Assembly (NCBI GenBank): GCA_026770025.1
Contig: JAMXDE010000043.1
Coordinates: 539,436 to 603,435, forward strand
Length of the DNA stretch: 64,000 nt
Direction: 5' to 3'
Source: Craspedostauros australis
Taxonomy: Eukaryota; Bacillariophyta; Bacillariophyceae; Mastogloiales; Achnanthaceae
Shown: in pieces, positions 10,852 to 20,672 of the stretch
Layout: every line of letters starts with the position of its first letter
How positions within the stretch are numbered: position 1 is the stretch's first letter
The notes under the pieces: model-generated
Told to the model about the DNA's origin: nothing
Seen by the model: the letters and a program-made list of their open reading frames with translations, nothing else
Databases searched by the model: none
Position numbers and translations under genes: made by a program

Positions 10852-11295
10852 CTAACATTGTTTCGCAGCACGATTCTTGGACGCCGTCAGCAGTTGCTCT
10901 TGCGCGCGTTCCATCTCTTCGAGTTCTGATTTGGAAGGCTTTCGCTTCGAGCGTTTGGAGGGTTTCTGAGATGATGATGATGATTTGCGTTTGGCAATCG
11001 TCGTAGTTGTCTCAACCGCGGCCTGATGAGCTTGCTGAAATAAAGATTGAAAGTCCGGCAACGACGCGAAGGCTTTGTGCAGATCTTCAATCGAAATTGC
11101 CCGGTTGGTATCTTCCTCATCGCAGTACGTGACCAACCGCTTGGCGACGATCTGCAAGAACGAGAGATGCAGTATGCGCAAGGTTTGGACGGAGGCGTCC
11201 GTGAAGGCCACGTCCTCCGAACACTTCTGCAACGATTCCCAAAACACCGGCGCGTTGATGCAAAAGTGTGTTGGCGGTGATCGTTTGGCGGACAT
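10852..11295 (-). CDS. Small basic protein, possible histone-fold
   Basis: Not firmly recognised. The 147-residue product starts at the Met of MSAKRSPP; upstream in-frame codons run through the tRNA gene, so this Met is the natural start. Residues 10-85 form an alternating helical pattern (FWESLQKCSEDVAF, SVQTLRILHLSFLQIVAKRLVTYC, ISIEDLHKAFASL) that resembles three helices with a long central one, as in histone-fold TAF or CENP subunits. The tail is Lys/Arg/Ser-rich (KRKSSSSSQKPSKRSKRK), a likely nuclear localisation signal. The gene converges with ISCA2, leaving 47 bases between the stops, and begins about 155 bases downstream of the tRNA gene on the same strand. A chromatin or transcription role is inference only. 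Confidence 0.6.
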   Translation of the reverse strand: MSAKRSPPTHFCINAPVFWESLQKCSEDVAFTDASVQTLRILHLSFLQIVAKRLVTYCDEEDTNRAISIEDLHKAFASLPDFQSLFQQAHQAAVETTTTIAKRKSSSSSQKPSKRSKRKPSKSELEEMERAQEQLLTASKNRAAKQC

Positions 11296-11440
11296 GGTTT
11301 GTGTTTGGCGCTGTGGGATGGAGAGTGGTGTGGCGATAGCGCTTGTTCGGGTCTGTGCTGTGCTCTCTTGTTGTGCTTGGATTTGTGGCAGCAAAACGAG
11401 AACAACGAGCAAATCGCCACAACATGCAGCTGCGCAAAAC

Positions 11441-11445
11441 AAAAA
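11441..11445 (-). terminator. Pol III terminator after the permuted tRNA
   Basis: A run of five T on the minus strand begins five nt after A37, the last base of the 5' half, and a T4 run follows one base later. A terminator here ends the transcript just after the second-placed 5' half, as expected if the permuted unit is the real transcription unit. Confidence 0.75.
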
Positions 11446-11467
11446 GAAGTCGTAGTCAGACGCCTTG

Positions 11468-11478
11468 CCGTTGGGCCA
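11468..11478 (-). promoter_or_regulatory. Pol III A box in the 5' half of the permuted tRNA
   Basis: TGGCCCAACGG (tRNA positions 8-19) fits the A-box consensus. Because the gene is permuted it lies downstream of the B box, the reverse of the normal order. Confidence 0.75.
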
Positions 11479-11501
11479 ACAGGTCTCCAGAAACCTGCCC
11501 G

Positions 11502-11512
11502 GGATTCGAACC
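11502..11512 (-). promoter_or_regulatory. Pol III B box in the 3' half of the permuted tRNA
   Basis: GGTTCGAATCC matches the B-box consensus GGTTCGANTCC exactly. It sits 5' of the A box, about 24 bases away in reversed order. Confidence 0.8.
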
Positions 11513-11680
11513 CGGAATCTTCTGATGTCAAGTTCTGCCAACATTGCATCAATCAATGTTTCTAATCTCTTGCCAAATATGTCCATAATTTCATTTGGTT
11601 GAATGTGTTGACGCCTGCAGTGGAAACATGGCAACGAGGTAACCACAGAATGTAAAGAACATCGAGCAGACGACGAGTAC

Positions 11681-13030
11681 CTACATACGCAAGGATTCAC
11701 CCTTCTTCAGCGTCTCCAGGAACATGGCCTCCATCCGCGATGCCAACGACTTGGCTTCCAGCATGCCCACATGCACGCAGGCCACATTGGACCAGTACCG
11801 ATGCCGATAGTGCTTCTGCCAGCAGCCCGTGATCCTCCAGATATTCCCATTCGTCCCGGGCCAGTAGCACACGTAGCCGTGTCCTTGCAACATATCGATC
11901 GCGTCCCGCAACCTCTGCGTCTTCCATTTACCTTTCCAATTGTACTCAAATTCCAGGTACTGCACCTGCTGCTGTGCCAGCAATTTCTGTCCACCCAACA
12001 GCACATCCAGATCGTATCCTTCCACGTCGATGCTGAGGAAATCGATCGTGCTGCTGGCGTCGCCGGTCATATACGACAGCGTTCCGACGTAGTCATCCAA
12101 AGTGTAGACCGGTATTTCGCTGCACAGTTTCACATCCTTGCCGTTTGCGTGAAGCTGCTGCTGCCGACGGCAATGATGCTCGAAATCCTTCAATCCACCC
12201 GATTCCGCACCCAGCAAGAACCGATCCGAGACCTGCATCGTGCCGCGATCCATGGCAAACGCTGCCTGCTCCAATATGAAGTCGTTGTTCCACTGCAGAT
12301 GCAGCTTGGAACGGTACAGTTTCTCGAACGTCGCCGACACGGGCTCAAAACAGTACACGGTGGCTGGTCGGACCGACGTCGCCTGCACGTCGACTTGCGC
12401 CTTGTCGAACTGCGCGCAACTGCTGCCGGCAAAGCCCGATGCGTTATGTTGTTGCGCCGTTTGCGATTCCGACGATAACAGCGCGGATTTCCACACGTCG
12501 ACATCGTACTTGGCATTCTGGCTGCCCATGCGCAATGCATTGACGGCATCGATGCCTTTGTTGCATCCGACAAAGAAGCTGACAAAGTGATCGTGCGATG
12601 CCGTCGTCGAGTACTCGGGTTGCAGCCACCGCATCGAATCGGGACAGCTCGTGGCACGCGAGAAGGAGCAGTTGCTGGTCCAGGGGAACTTCTTGTGCTT
12701 CTTGCAGTCCAATTCGGGCAGTTGCACGGAGAGGATCTCCATCTGTTCGGCTGTGCAATTGGGATGATGCGTCGCGATTTCCAGTTGTGGGTCCAGTCTT
12801 CGATTGATGGTGCTGGCGGATGCCGCTGTCAACGCATTCTGCGGATGTGTCTTTGGCAATGAATGGAAGGATCCATCCCTCTTCATCATGCCTATTGCGG
12901 ACGGCTGTGATTGCAACACGGATGCGTGTTTGTTCAGGTGATGGGAAAGGAAGATCGGGCTCAACGTGACGAACGCAATGGCCATCACGAGCAGCACCCG
13001 CACGGGCCGGATCGTCCTGGTCCTCCTCAT
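11681..13030 (-). CDS. FkbM-family methyltransferase, type II membrane protein
   Basis: SAM-dependent O-methyltransferase-like protein, probably acting in the Golgi or secretory lumen on a glycan; the substrate is unknown. The 449-residue protein starts MRRTRTIRPVR followed by a hydrophobic anchor (VLLVMAIAFVTLSPIF, about 13-28), giving a short basic cytosolic tail and a lumenal body. The lumenal stem has several cysteines (CTAEQ, DCKKHK, NCSFSRATSCPD), suggesting disulfides. The FkbM domain covers about 150-380, with TVYCFEPV where the family usually has an acidic SAM-binding turn, and the hallmark FLSIDVEGYDLDVLLGG near residues 330-346. A Trp/Tyr-rich region with two Cys follows. No intron is needed. 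The stop lies about 155 bases from the start of the tRNA 3' half, and the gene is transcribed toward it. Confidence 0.8.
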   Translation of the reverse strand: MRRTRTIRPVRVLLVMAIAFVTLSPIFLSHHLNKHASVLQSQPSAIGMMKRDGSFHSLPKTHPQNALTAASASTINRRLDPQLEIATHHPNCTAEQMEILSVQLPELDCKKHKKFPWTSNCSFSRATSCPDSMRWLQPEYSTTASHDHFVSFFVGCNKGIDAVNALRMGSQNAKYDVDVWKSALLSSESQTAQQHNASGFAGSSCAQFDKAQVDVQATSVRPATVYCFEPVSATFEKLYRSKLHLQWNNDFILEQAAFAMDRGTMQVSDRFLLGAESGGLKDFEHHCRRQQQLHANGKDVKLCSEIPVYTLDDYVGTLSYMTGDASSTIDFLSIDVEGYDLDVLLGGQKLLAQQQVQYLEFEYNWKGKWKTQRLRDAIDMLQGHGYVCYWPGTNGNIWRITGCWQKHYRHRYWSNVACVHVGMLEAKSLASRMEAMFLETLKKGESLRM

Positions 13031-13513
13031 TCTCTAGAGATGCCGTTCGTCTTGTTGTCAATGGTGTGTGTGCAGATATATATGGTTGGAGCTTGGGACA
13101 ATGATGATGAAGTTGGCAGAGTGCTATCACCGACATCTCGTGAGTCGCCTCCCATCATCTGTTTCTGTGATTCGGCAGATACGCGCAAAAGATGATTGTT
13201 GGCATCGTGGAATTCGTTCGTGACTGGTTGTTGTTCCCGAATCACTCGCAAAACCGCCAAACCAATCACCAACGTCACCCTTTCATCGTTCCTCCCAACT
13301 TCATTCATGTTCCACTAGCTACCGACGAGTTCCCGAAGATGCCTGTCAAGTAAAGAGGTGCTTCTAATGTTACATTATAGAATTGCTCCACGCTTCGCTT
13401 GCGACCACGTGTTGTCTCGGTTGTTGAATTGTCGACGCTCCTTTCTTCAGAGCGTAGTGGAATGCCGTCTCCACTTCACTCCACTCCGGACAGTCGTATG
13501 CGCCTGCCTACTC
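13031..13513. other. Intergenic, nothing recognised
   Basis: Contains the promoter of the FkbM gene and the 3' flank of the membrane-protein gene. Only short overlapping frames without domains are seen. Confidence 0.4.
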
Positions 13514-14128
13514 CTATTTATGGTACTGGTAAGTGGAGGTGCTCTCGCCGTTGCCACCGATGCCGTTGCGGGCCGCCTCCCGGTTCTTCTGCTCCAAGTA
13601 CAGAACGCGAGACATCATGGGCAACAACCCGATGCTGGCACTGGTACCAACAAACAGGAACCAGGCGACGATGTTCATGTCGAGCTCGCGCGCCTTGGGA
13701 AGGATGAAGACCCACGAGACACACAGGCAGTACAGCAGATCGTACCAGATCTGGTGTCCCACGAAGTTGCTCGTGTGCTCCGAAAAGAACGTCGCGACGC
13801 CCTCCTGCATCACGGCGTACACGGTGAAGCCGAGGAAGAAGACGAAGACCCCGAACGGGAGTTGCCATGGCAGGTTGTACGGATCGGAAACACCGAACGT
13901 GGTGTGCGCCATGAAGACGAACGCAAAGGCTGATGTTACGGAATAAGTGGTGAGGGCATAGCGCATCGATGGAAGTTGAAACAGTGAAGCAGAAAAAGTG
14001 GTGGCAGAGTGAGTGAATTGAATTGATGCGGAGAGAGTCTTTGTTGATGTTGCTGAGAACAAGCCGTGTGATCCGAATGAGCACTCACCGTACATAACGA
14101 GAGGCATAACTTGGAGGTAGTCTGTCAT
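13514..14128 (-). CDS. Small polytopic membrane protein, two exons
   Basis: Function not recognised. Exon 1 (14128-14089) and exon 2 (13929-13514) join across a 159-nt intron (donor GTGAGT, acceptor CATCAG) to give 151 residues. The joined N-terminus MTDYLQVMPLVMYAFAFVFM runs into a helix; further hydrophobic segments are WQLPFGVFVFFLGFTVYAVM, IWYDLLYCLCVSWVFIL and MNIVAWFLFVGTSASIGLLPM, so about four membrane spans. The tail is hydrophilic (EQKNREAARNGIGGNGES). The intron is a multiple of three and has no stop, so unspliced RNA would also be translated with about 53 extra residues; the splice sites are strong and splicing joins hydrophobic sequence smoothly, so I favour it. The pattern of paired WYD and LPKARELD suggests a conserved algal family, but I cannot name it. 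Confidence 0.65.
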   Translation of the reverse strand: MTDYLQVMPLVMYGECSFGSHGLFSATSTKTLSASIQFTHSATTFSASLFQLPSMRYALTTYSVTSAFAFVFMAHTTFGVSDPYNLPWQLPFGVFVFFLGFTVYAVMQEGVATFFSEHTSNFVGHQIWYDLLYCLCVSWVFILPKARELDMNIVAWFLFVGTSASIGLLPMMSRVLYLEQKNREAARNGIGGNGESTSTYQYHK

Positions 14129-14411
14129 GGTTGTCGTTGTTGTTGCTGATGCTGTTGGCTTGATGTCGATCTTGACCTTGATTTCGTTTTATGAGCTTGA
14201 GTTGTGTGTGAGGATTGTGATGTTTGGGATCAATTTGTGAGGATGCTTCCTGTTGCTTTTGTTGTTGCGGTTCGTTCGTGTTTCTGGAGAAGGTACGGTA
14301 AATTACGGAATCAAGCGTTTGTATTCTTATTGCTATCGCTGTGAGTTACAAACACTATTTATGTATCTGCCTTGACTCCCTGGATGCGCCCCCAACTTTG
14401 GGAGCCCCTCG
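14129..14411. other. Intergenic before the repeat cluster
   Basis: Promoter side of the membrane-protein gene, rich in GTT repeats. At 14,374-14,419 GACTCCCT and AGGGAGTC form an imperfect inverted repeat that touches the next repeat. Confidence 0.4.
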
Positions 14412-14672
14412 AGGGAGTCCACCCGCACTTTGAAATGGACCTCCTAACTTACAATCTCGGATATCCGTAAGGAATTTTTTGTGTGGGCGTTTTCGTATAT
14501 GACCCACGTCAGCCAATGACCGTACGACCACGGCAGGATTTTGAAAAAATGGGCTCCTATGGAGACTAAAATTTAACCATGTATAATTTAACACATTGGT
14601 AATAAGGGAAAGGTGCTAGACAGTGAGTCCGGGCATTGGTTATAAAGTTATGAGGTGGTGAAAATGGCCAAG
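14412..14672. mobile_element. Non-autonomous repeat; empty site for the piggyBac-like insertion
   Basis: Bases 14,500-14,556 match, in reverse complement, 37,986-38,047, and bases 14,557-14,665 match, in reverse complement, 34,842-34,939, which flank the piggyBac-like element. Here the two flanks are joined directly (TAGTCTCCATAGGAGCCC when read on the minus strand). The outer left part (14,412-14,443, GAGTCCACCCGCACTTTG) resembles the tip of the large DDE transposon. It has no coding capacity, so it looks like a MITE. The right boundary is set only by loss of similarity. Confidence 0.75.
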
Positions 14673-15859
14673 CTATCTCTAATAGGGCCTTTGTGAGTGC
14701 GTTTTTCGCGTTGTTCCTCGTCTTGCAAGTTTTTGTCAATGAGACTGATTCGGTACATTTCTGGTTGGTTCACGGATCCGAGACCCTCTTGAACTCGATT
14801 TTGGGCCAAACATTCGTGAATGAAACGTACTCACGGGCAGACGACATAATTTTGCGACACACTCAACGTCGCGAAACAAAGCAGCCACCGTGCACAACTG
14901 CTCCAAGTGCTTCAGCTGCTCTTCCAACGCTCATCTTTGTTTGGGTTGGCTCAATATAGTGCATGGGGGAGGAATAACCGCTCCTGCACGAGTGGTGGCC
15001 CAGTCTATGCCCCACTCAAAGAGCACGGCGATGATGGAGAGTGGCGTTGGCATCATCACCCCAGTGGATGACCCTGTTGGACTGTTGGGAATGCCCTTGT
15101 TCACGTTGTACGATCCCAGTGGTTCAATCCAACCCTTGTTGAAGAAACTGTCTCCAGTATCTGAAGTGGATCATTTTTGAAGCATACAATGAGATGCAGT
15201 CTGCTGGATTGAAGTGAGTGTGCTGGGGAAGAAGCAATCGCGGAGCCCATCCGATCGTCATCAATCCAAAGCGAGAGTGATCATTTCGAATATCGGCTCG
15301 CGCAATCCCCAAAACGTCCTTCTTCATGTATGGCAAAATTGTACGTAATTATTCCTACTGAGTGATGTGAACGTTTCAATTTCAAATTTGAAATTTCCAG
15401 ATTGTTCTCATCTTTTGTCATTGACATTCGTTAAACGTCACTATCAAATTGTGTTGTCCAATCATTTCGTCTCATCATCATGACGTATACACACGTACAT
15501 ACGGACAGACAGTGTTTTGTTCCCGCAAAGCCTCAAAACCAAACAAATCCAACACATCGTTTGGCGAGAGGTGTTGAGTGCACCAACACATTCGCCCCAA
15601 TAACACCGTTAGCAACAGATATAAGAAAAACAAACGCAATTACGTCCACCACAGCAAGTCAACCAGGGGCGCAGGTCAACATTGTCACCAACAACGACGC
15701 CATTGTGGCCATCGACCATATGCTCAATGTGTGCTGAGTAGAGGAACACTGCGCAGTTTGGTATCGACAGCGTTGTCAACGACCATGAGACACTGTCATG
15801 GCATGAACACACCAGTGAAGCCATCCACCAAACTACTCCACTAATGCATGCCACAGCAT
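14673..15859. other. Intergenic, probably decayed retroelement sequence
   Basis: No intact gene. The region directly precedes a recognisable integrase fragment and may be older parts of the same copia element, but no protein similarity to gag or protease can be claimed from reading it. Confidence 0.35.
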
Positions 15860-16330
15860 CATCAGCGGGCTTCTCTTCTCAAGTGGCCTATCGCCGCAAT
15901 ACATGCAATGCTGTGTGGCATTCCATGTATTTGAAGAAGCGACTATGGCACTCGCCTGTTGCCACATGCCACATGAGGCCTACCATGGTAGAGTCCCGAT
16001 TGTGTACACCTACGGGCTCTTGGCTCCAGGATGTTTGCGCGCAAACCTGGACAGCCAAGGGCAAAGCTGCATCGGCACTCCTGTGATGGCGTTTTCCTGG
16101 GATACACTGCTACAGCGTCCAACATTGAGTAGAACGACGTATCCACGGGCCAAGTGAAAACAACGGCCCATTTCACCATTGACAAGGCTCACTACAACGC
16201 TCAGGAGCGATCGCCAGGGCCGCAGCTCCTGTACAACCTTGTCCTTCAGGAACATCAACCCGATGCAGTTGCCATCCCGGCTGTGCTTCCTATCCTGCAA
16301 CACGAGCTCCATCCCGTGACTGCGTCAAGA
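15860..16330 (+). pseudogene. Fragment of a Ty1/copia integrase
   Basis: Several frames together give RLWHS, then ARKPGQPRAKL, DGVFLGYTAT, and KAHYNAQERSPGPQLLYN. These line up with the decayed copia near 56.5-56.8 kb (RLWHSI, CKPGHPAAKL, DSIFVGHTAT, EAHFSVHERLPGPQLLLN), so it is the C-terminal integrase region of a related element. It is interrupted by stops and frame changes, and nothing recognisable of the RT follows before the solo LTR. Confidence 0.7.
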
Positions 16331-16540
16331 TTGCAGCGCGCATGCCTTTGCCACTTGGAGAGCTTGCGAACATCCCCACGCATGCGTCAGCGGCCATCCT
16401 GCATACGACTGTCCCTTCTGATCCAGATTCAGTCCTGGGGTCCATTTTATCGGTGATTCGTTCGGCGTAAGTTTCCAATGCATCGTGTCCCTTTCCGGGA
16501 GCGATGACACCCTTGGGCTTGACCTCCAGATGGACAACAT

Positions 16541-17105
16541 TGTCGGAATGCGTGTACTCGGATGTGTATGCATCAGTCACACTTGCATGCCATCAAGAAT
16601 ATTTGGTGGCAGAATCACGACCCAAAACTAATGACGTCACAACGATACCACCACGATACCACGAGGATACTACGATACTACAATACCAGGATATCGCAAT
16701 ACCAGCGGATACCACAGTATCCAACACATGTGGTGTCACCTCAAGGCCTTACCTACCAGGTCTACAGAGAATGAAATATGTTTTTAATAATCCATCAGAT
16801 TCCATCAATCATCAGATTCAACAAAACCCGAGAACGAAACAACGACGAGACAACGAGAGAGAAACAACAACACGAAAATCAAGTCAACATCAACGAGCAA
16901 CAGGAGAGCAATGTGCATGGAGGTGCAAGAGTATTGCACCAGCAATGAGAGCAAGGAAGAGATGGATCAAGAGAGCATCTTGATCATCTCATTCCGCACA
17001 CTCGCTCATCAACAATCGATTCCAGTAACAGTAACAAGCAACGGAAACACTTTCAGCAAAGAGTGTTGACTACTACCGATTCTCCATGTGCAGAGCCTTC
17101 CAACA
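16541..17105 (+). repeat. Solo LTR of the copia family
   Basis: Begins TGTCGGAATG and ends CCTTCCAACA, matching the LTRs of the copia element at 23.4-31.3 kb read on the other strand. Shared blocks include the run of GATACCA-like repeats and the AGTGTTGACTACTACCGATTCTCC end. It is shorter (565 bp) because it holds few copies of the internal 17-bp repeat and has many substitutions, so it is old. No direct repeat is visible at its borders. Confidence 0.8.
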
Positions 17106-17130
17106 CACTCTCTCTCTCTCTCTCTCTCCA
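17106..17130. repeat. CT dinucleotide microsatellite
   Basis: About eleven CT units directly follow the solo LTR. Confidence 0.9.
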
Positions 17131-17911
17131 TGATATCACTGCGCGATACTATGTATTCGATATGTAATCAATCGTCCTGTCTCATATTGACCTACTACTT
17201 CATGCGGAGTTTTCAATGTCTTGCTTGAACTCCTCCTTTACATATCCATGATCTCCATGACGCCACAGTAATAGAATCTTTGGATTCTGTTCTGATGTGG
17301 AGTCAGCTGTTGATGTGGGGACACATGGCATCGTGTCAGTGCCAGCTGTCGTTCCATGCTCCTTCACATTCCATATTCCGTTGATGATGTAGATGGGAGG
17401 CAAAGGTATTGTCATTTTGGGTATAGTTGTGAAATATTTCGACCTGGACTTGATGTCACTTGTTTCTGTCGAATGGATGGACAGACCAAATATCTGATGC
17501 TCTCAGATAATGTTGTTCACCCATTGCCTTCCGAAATGGTGAACACATTGGCGCGCGTGAATTCGTGATGTGATTCACTCAATCACGCTTCATTGATGAC
17601 ACGAATGTTAGCGCCATTTGCACAGAGAGTACAAGAGAACAATGGGTGAGTAATGCACATACACCTATGCACATTCCGACACACAAACAACACAAAAACA
17701 AAGATGCGAAAGACTACTCTTTCCCATTCAGTGATGAAGGTGATTGTGCACGTCATGTTAGAATAACAAAGATAGCAGTTGGCAAACAATCCAGATCTAT
17801 TATGCAGAAAAGCATAGTCCGCGTGACCCTTCCACCGAGAAGACGTATGTAGGACCAGTACTAACAAATTTACGTAGAACGTGTACAATCACTACCAGAA
17901 CAAAAACACAG
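17131..17911. other. Non-coding, probably includes the 5' region of the LINE
   Basis: No gene recognised. The LINE probably starts somewhere here; its 5' end cannot be set without a second copy. Confidence 0.35.
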
Positions 17912-20259
17912 ATGATGGTGCGCACCGACGCAACAAACAGCTCTGGCAGAGCCAACCCAAAGCCATCCTGCACCCAGCAAAGGGCATCGGGACGACCAGG
18001 AAGAGGAGGCCGTCACAATGGTGACAACGACGGCGGAGGGCGAGGAGGAGGGGGTCGGAAACAGGCCCGGGAAGGAGCACGAAAGAAAGCGGCGAAAAAC
18101 ACCACCAACACGGGCGACAGCGGATGGATTTGGAGCCATGACCATGAGAAATCTTGGGGTGACATCCTCCGTGAGCGCAATTTGTTGACGCGAAACGCCG
18201 AACCCTTCACAACGGCCACAGGGGCGGAAGGCGCACTCGACGAAACCATCGCGCACACCAAAGCGAACACCGTGGATGGCGACACCGGAAAACGCTGGAG
18301 GAGTGGACGGACGTGTTTCAACGAGCATACGACAACAAGTTGCAACCTGACCAGAATATTAATCTGGTGGAGCTCATGATCCGGTTGGTGGCAACACCCA
18401 ACATCTTTCCCAACATGTGGAACGCAGGGCGGATCAAAGCCACACATGAGACGTCGGCGTGGATTGCGGCAAGGATCGTTTTCATGCACTCCAAAGGCAT
18501 CGAATTCGAAGACAAAGAGGAAACCACCACTTCCCCAAACCCGAAGAAGAAGAAGAAGCCATGCAAACCAAAACGCAAGGCGGTTGCATTCCTGCGGAAG
18601 ACGGCAAGGCAAGCCGATCTACCAAGTGTGAACGATGTGTTGAGTGACTTCAACAAAACCTTCTTCGATGTACGGCTTCCCATGGTCAGGGAATCCAATG
18701 ATCCCATTATTAACCAAGTCATCGCAAGCCTCAATGAAGTCAGAGCGTTCATCTTCCGGGCCGATTCGAAGGCTCGGGTCGTTGTGTGGCGACGAAGCAA
18801 GGAGATGAAACCATGGACGGCATCCGACGTGCCCTGGACCTCTCGCGAGACCGTCAAGCAGTTTGTAGAGAGCTTGTACGCACGTACGGGCTTCAACACG
18901 TACACAAAGATCTGGGTCGCACACAAGGCGGAGGCAAAAGTTTTCGAAGACGACGGTACACTTTGAGCATCAGCCATATCGTTCTCCAAGTTGGAAATCC
19001 AAGAGCACAACATCGTAACAGCAGGCTGGTTGTTCGGCAGTCACAGCACCACCAACAACAACGACCTGGCTGATGCCATCAACGAGGCGGAGGTTGTGAA
19101 AGGCAAATTTGCGGTGCAGTTGCGAATGAAGGAGATGCAGCTGGTCAGCAAAAGGAATCGACCAAAAGACACTAGCAACTTCAGAAACCGTCCTAGAGCC
19201 ACGCATGTGATGAGTGGGGAATCGAAAACCCACATGTGCAGGGTAGCAATGAAGGAACTCTTCAACAACCGCTCGGATACGGTCCGGGTGCTGGGAAAAC
19301 AGATGAGGTTTCTGCCAGACGCGTTGGACACGAGGTTCGAACATCCTCCATCGGAGCTCGCAAACTTGAGCAAGATGGCAGCACACCAGCGAGAATTCGA
19401 AAAGGTGATGAAGGTTCAAGGGGTTCACTCTATCCTACAGCTGGACGTCGAGATTCCGATCTGGAGGCTGACCCTACGCGAAGTGGTCATGAACCTTAGG
19501 TCTTTCGAGGATCCGGACTACGCCCTGTTCGTCTCAGTGGATACCAACAGAAACGATTGGACCCAGATGAACTTTGTGTTTCATCTGAAGCGACGAGTGG
19601 AGGCACACGAACTGATTTCGAAGCTACCTTTCTTTTGCTACAAGAAATTGGACTTCCGCTGCCAGGGATGGTTTACTCCATATGCGTGATCACAGAATGA
19701 GCACTACGAGGTAGATTGGGAGTCTGGATTGGTCCTCAGCCGGGAAGAACAAGAGATGGGGCAGATGGTGCAAGCCGGCCCTAAGTTCTTGAACCTTGAT
19801 GAACAAGAGGCGATGGGCATGTCTCCCACGGAGATGGGATGGGAAGGGTACGTGGACGATCAAGGCAATATGAAGCCGGTACCGTTGCTCCAGTTCGACG
19901 TGGAGTTGATCACAAACCCAAAAACCCAGAACGGGGACAATTACACCGTGGGTACATTCGCCACGGCATCCCCTGCTCAGCAAACCAGCCATGTGGCGCA
20001 CGTAATTGCGAACGCAGCCTCAAACAAGGCTGACAATCCGGAGGCATTCGTGTTGGATCCGAGAGCCAAAGTGGACTTTGATGTGGACCATCCAGCAACC
20101 ATCGCGGAGAAGGATGAAGAAGACGAGGGAGATGAAGATGATAGCTCAAACAGCACTGGGACGGACTCCAACGAGGCAGCCGTCGACGACATGGTCGTCA
20201 ACATGGACACAAGCTCCAAAAAATCTGACAGTGGTGATAGGGCCACAGTCCACGCGTAA
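17912..20259 (+). pseudogene. LINE ORF1 protein, broken
   Basis: The encoded protein begins with a Gly/Arg-rich basic stretch (RGGRHNGDNDGGG) typical of RNA-binding LINE ORF1 tails. The frame shifts near 18,300, then reads through a globular region (residues like SWGDILRERN, TAFIFRAD-type segments, KVFEDDGTL) to an in-frame TGA at 18,964-18,966, and a second in-frame TGA at 19,687-19,689. The final part is acidic (EKDEEDEGDEDDSSN). Apart from these three lesions the frame is long and coherent. I see no RRM or CCHC motif. Its place before an endonuclease-RT ORF defines it. Function inferred: RNA binding and RNP formation. Confidence 0.7.
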
Positions 20260-20672
20260 TCGCAAGAATGCCAAAGGACCAGCTACGCGCAAGCAATCGG
20301 CTGAGTCCGAGGACTCAGGCAGGATAAAGAGAGTCCAGGAAAGAGGAGGAGTGTGAGACCAGCGGAGATGACGGACTATAGTCAAAGGTAACAAAAAACA
20401 GAGAGGAGGAAGACCGAAAAATTTGCCAGTACCAACACTATCAATACAACAACGACAACAACAACGACAACAACAGCAGCAACAACGGCGATAAAATAGC
20501 AACAAAGACAACGACAACAACGACAACAACAACAACGACGACGACTCGACGAAAACGGCGAATACGTTGACAATAAGGGGATACCTGCACAGCCAGGAAA
20601 CCTCGGCACAACAGTGCACAGATCGATGCTCGGAAGAGGAAGACGGCACCAAACGGAGCTGTGACCCACATC
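20260..20672. other. Inter-ORF spacer of the LINE with CAA-rich low complexity
   Basis: Contains a long run of (CAACAACGA)-like repeats at about 20,440-20,560. No gene seen. Confidence 0.6.

Larger units (their letters stand above)
11450..11526 (-). tRNA. Circularly permuted tRNA-Arg (anticodon ACG)
   Basis: On the minus strand the 3' half comes first (11526-11491: A38, anticodon-stem TCAGA, variable AGATT, T arm CCGGG-TTCGAAT-CCCGG, acceptor GCAGGTT, T73). A 5-nt linker (CTGGA, 11490-11486) follows, then the 5' half (11485-11450: acceptor GACCTGT, U8, D arm with A14, G18G19 and A21, anticodon-stem TCTGA, loop CTACGA). Joining position 37 to 38 yields a 72-nt tRNA with a 7-bp acceptor including two G-U pairs, a 5-bp T stem, a 5-bp anticodon stem and loop CUACGAA, which reads arginine CGN codons. 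CCA is not encoded. In a normal gene the halves would be in the other order. Maturation would need splicing at the anticodon loop to give a circle, then RNase P and tRNase Z cuts at the linker. Confidence 0.92.

Noticed and set aside
16290-16580. Minus-strand frame with a protein-like stretch (KPKGVIAPGKGHDALETY)
   Set aside because: Short, without a start context or family match, and it runs into the solo LTR; could be an old gene scrap but is not supportable.
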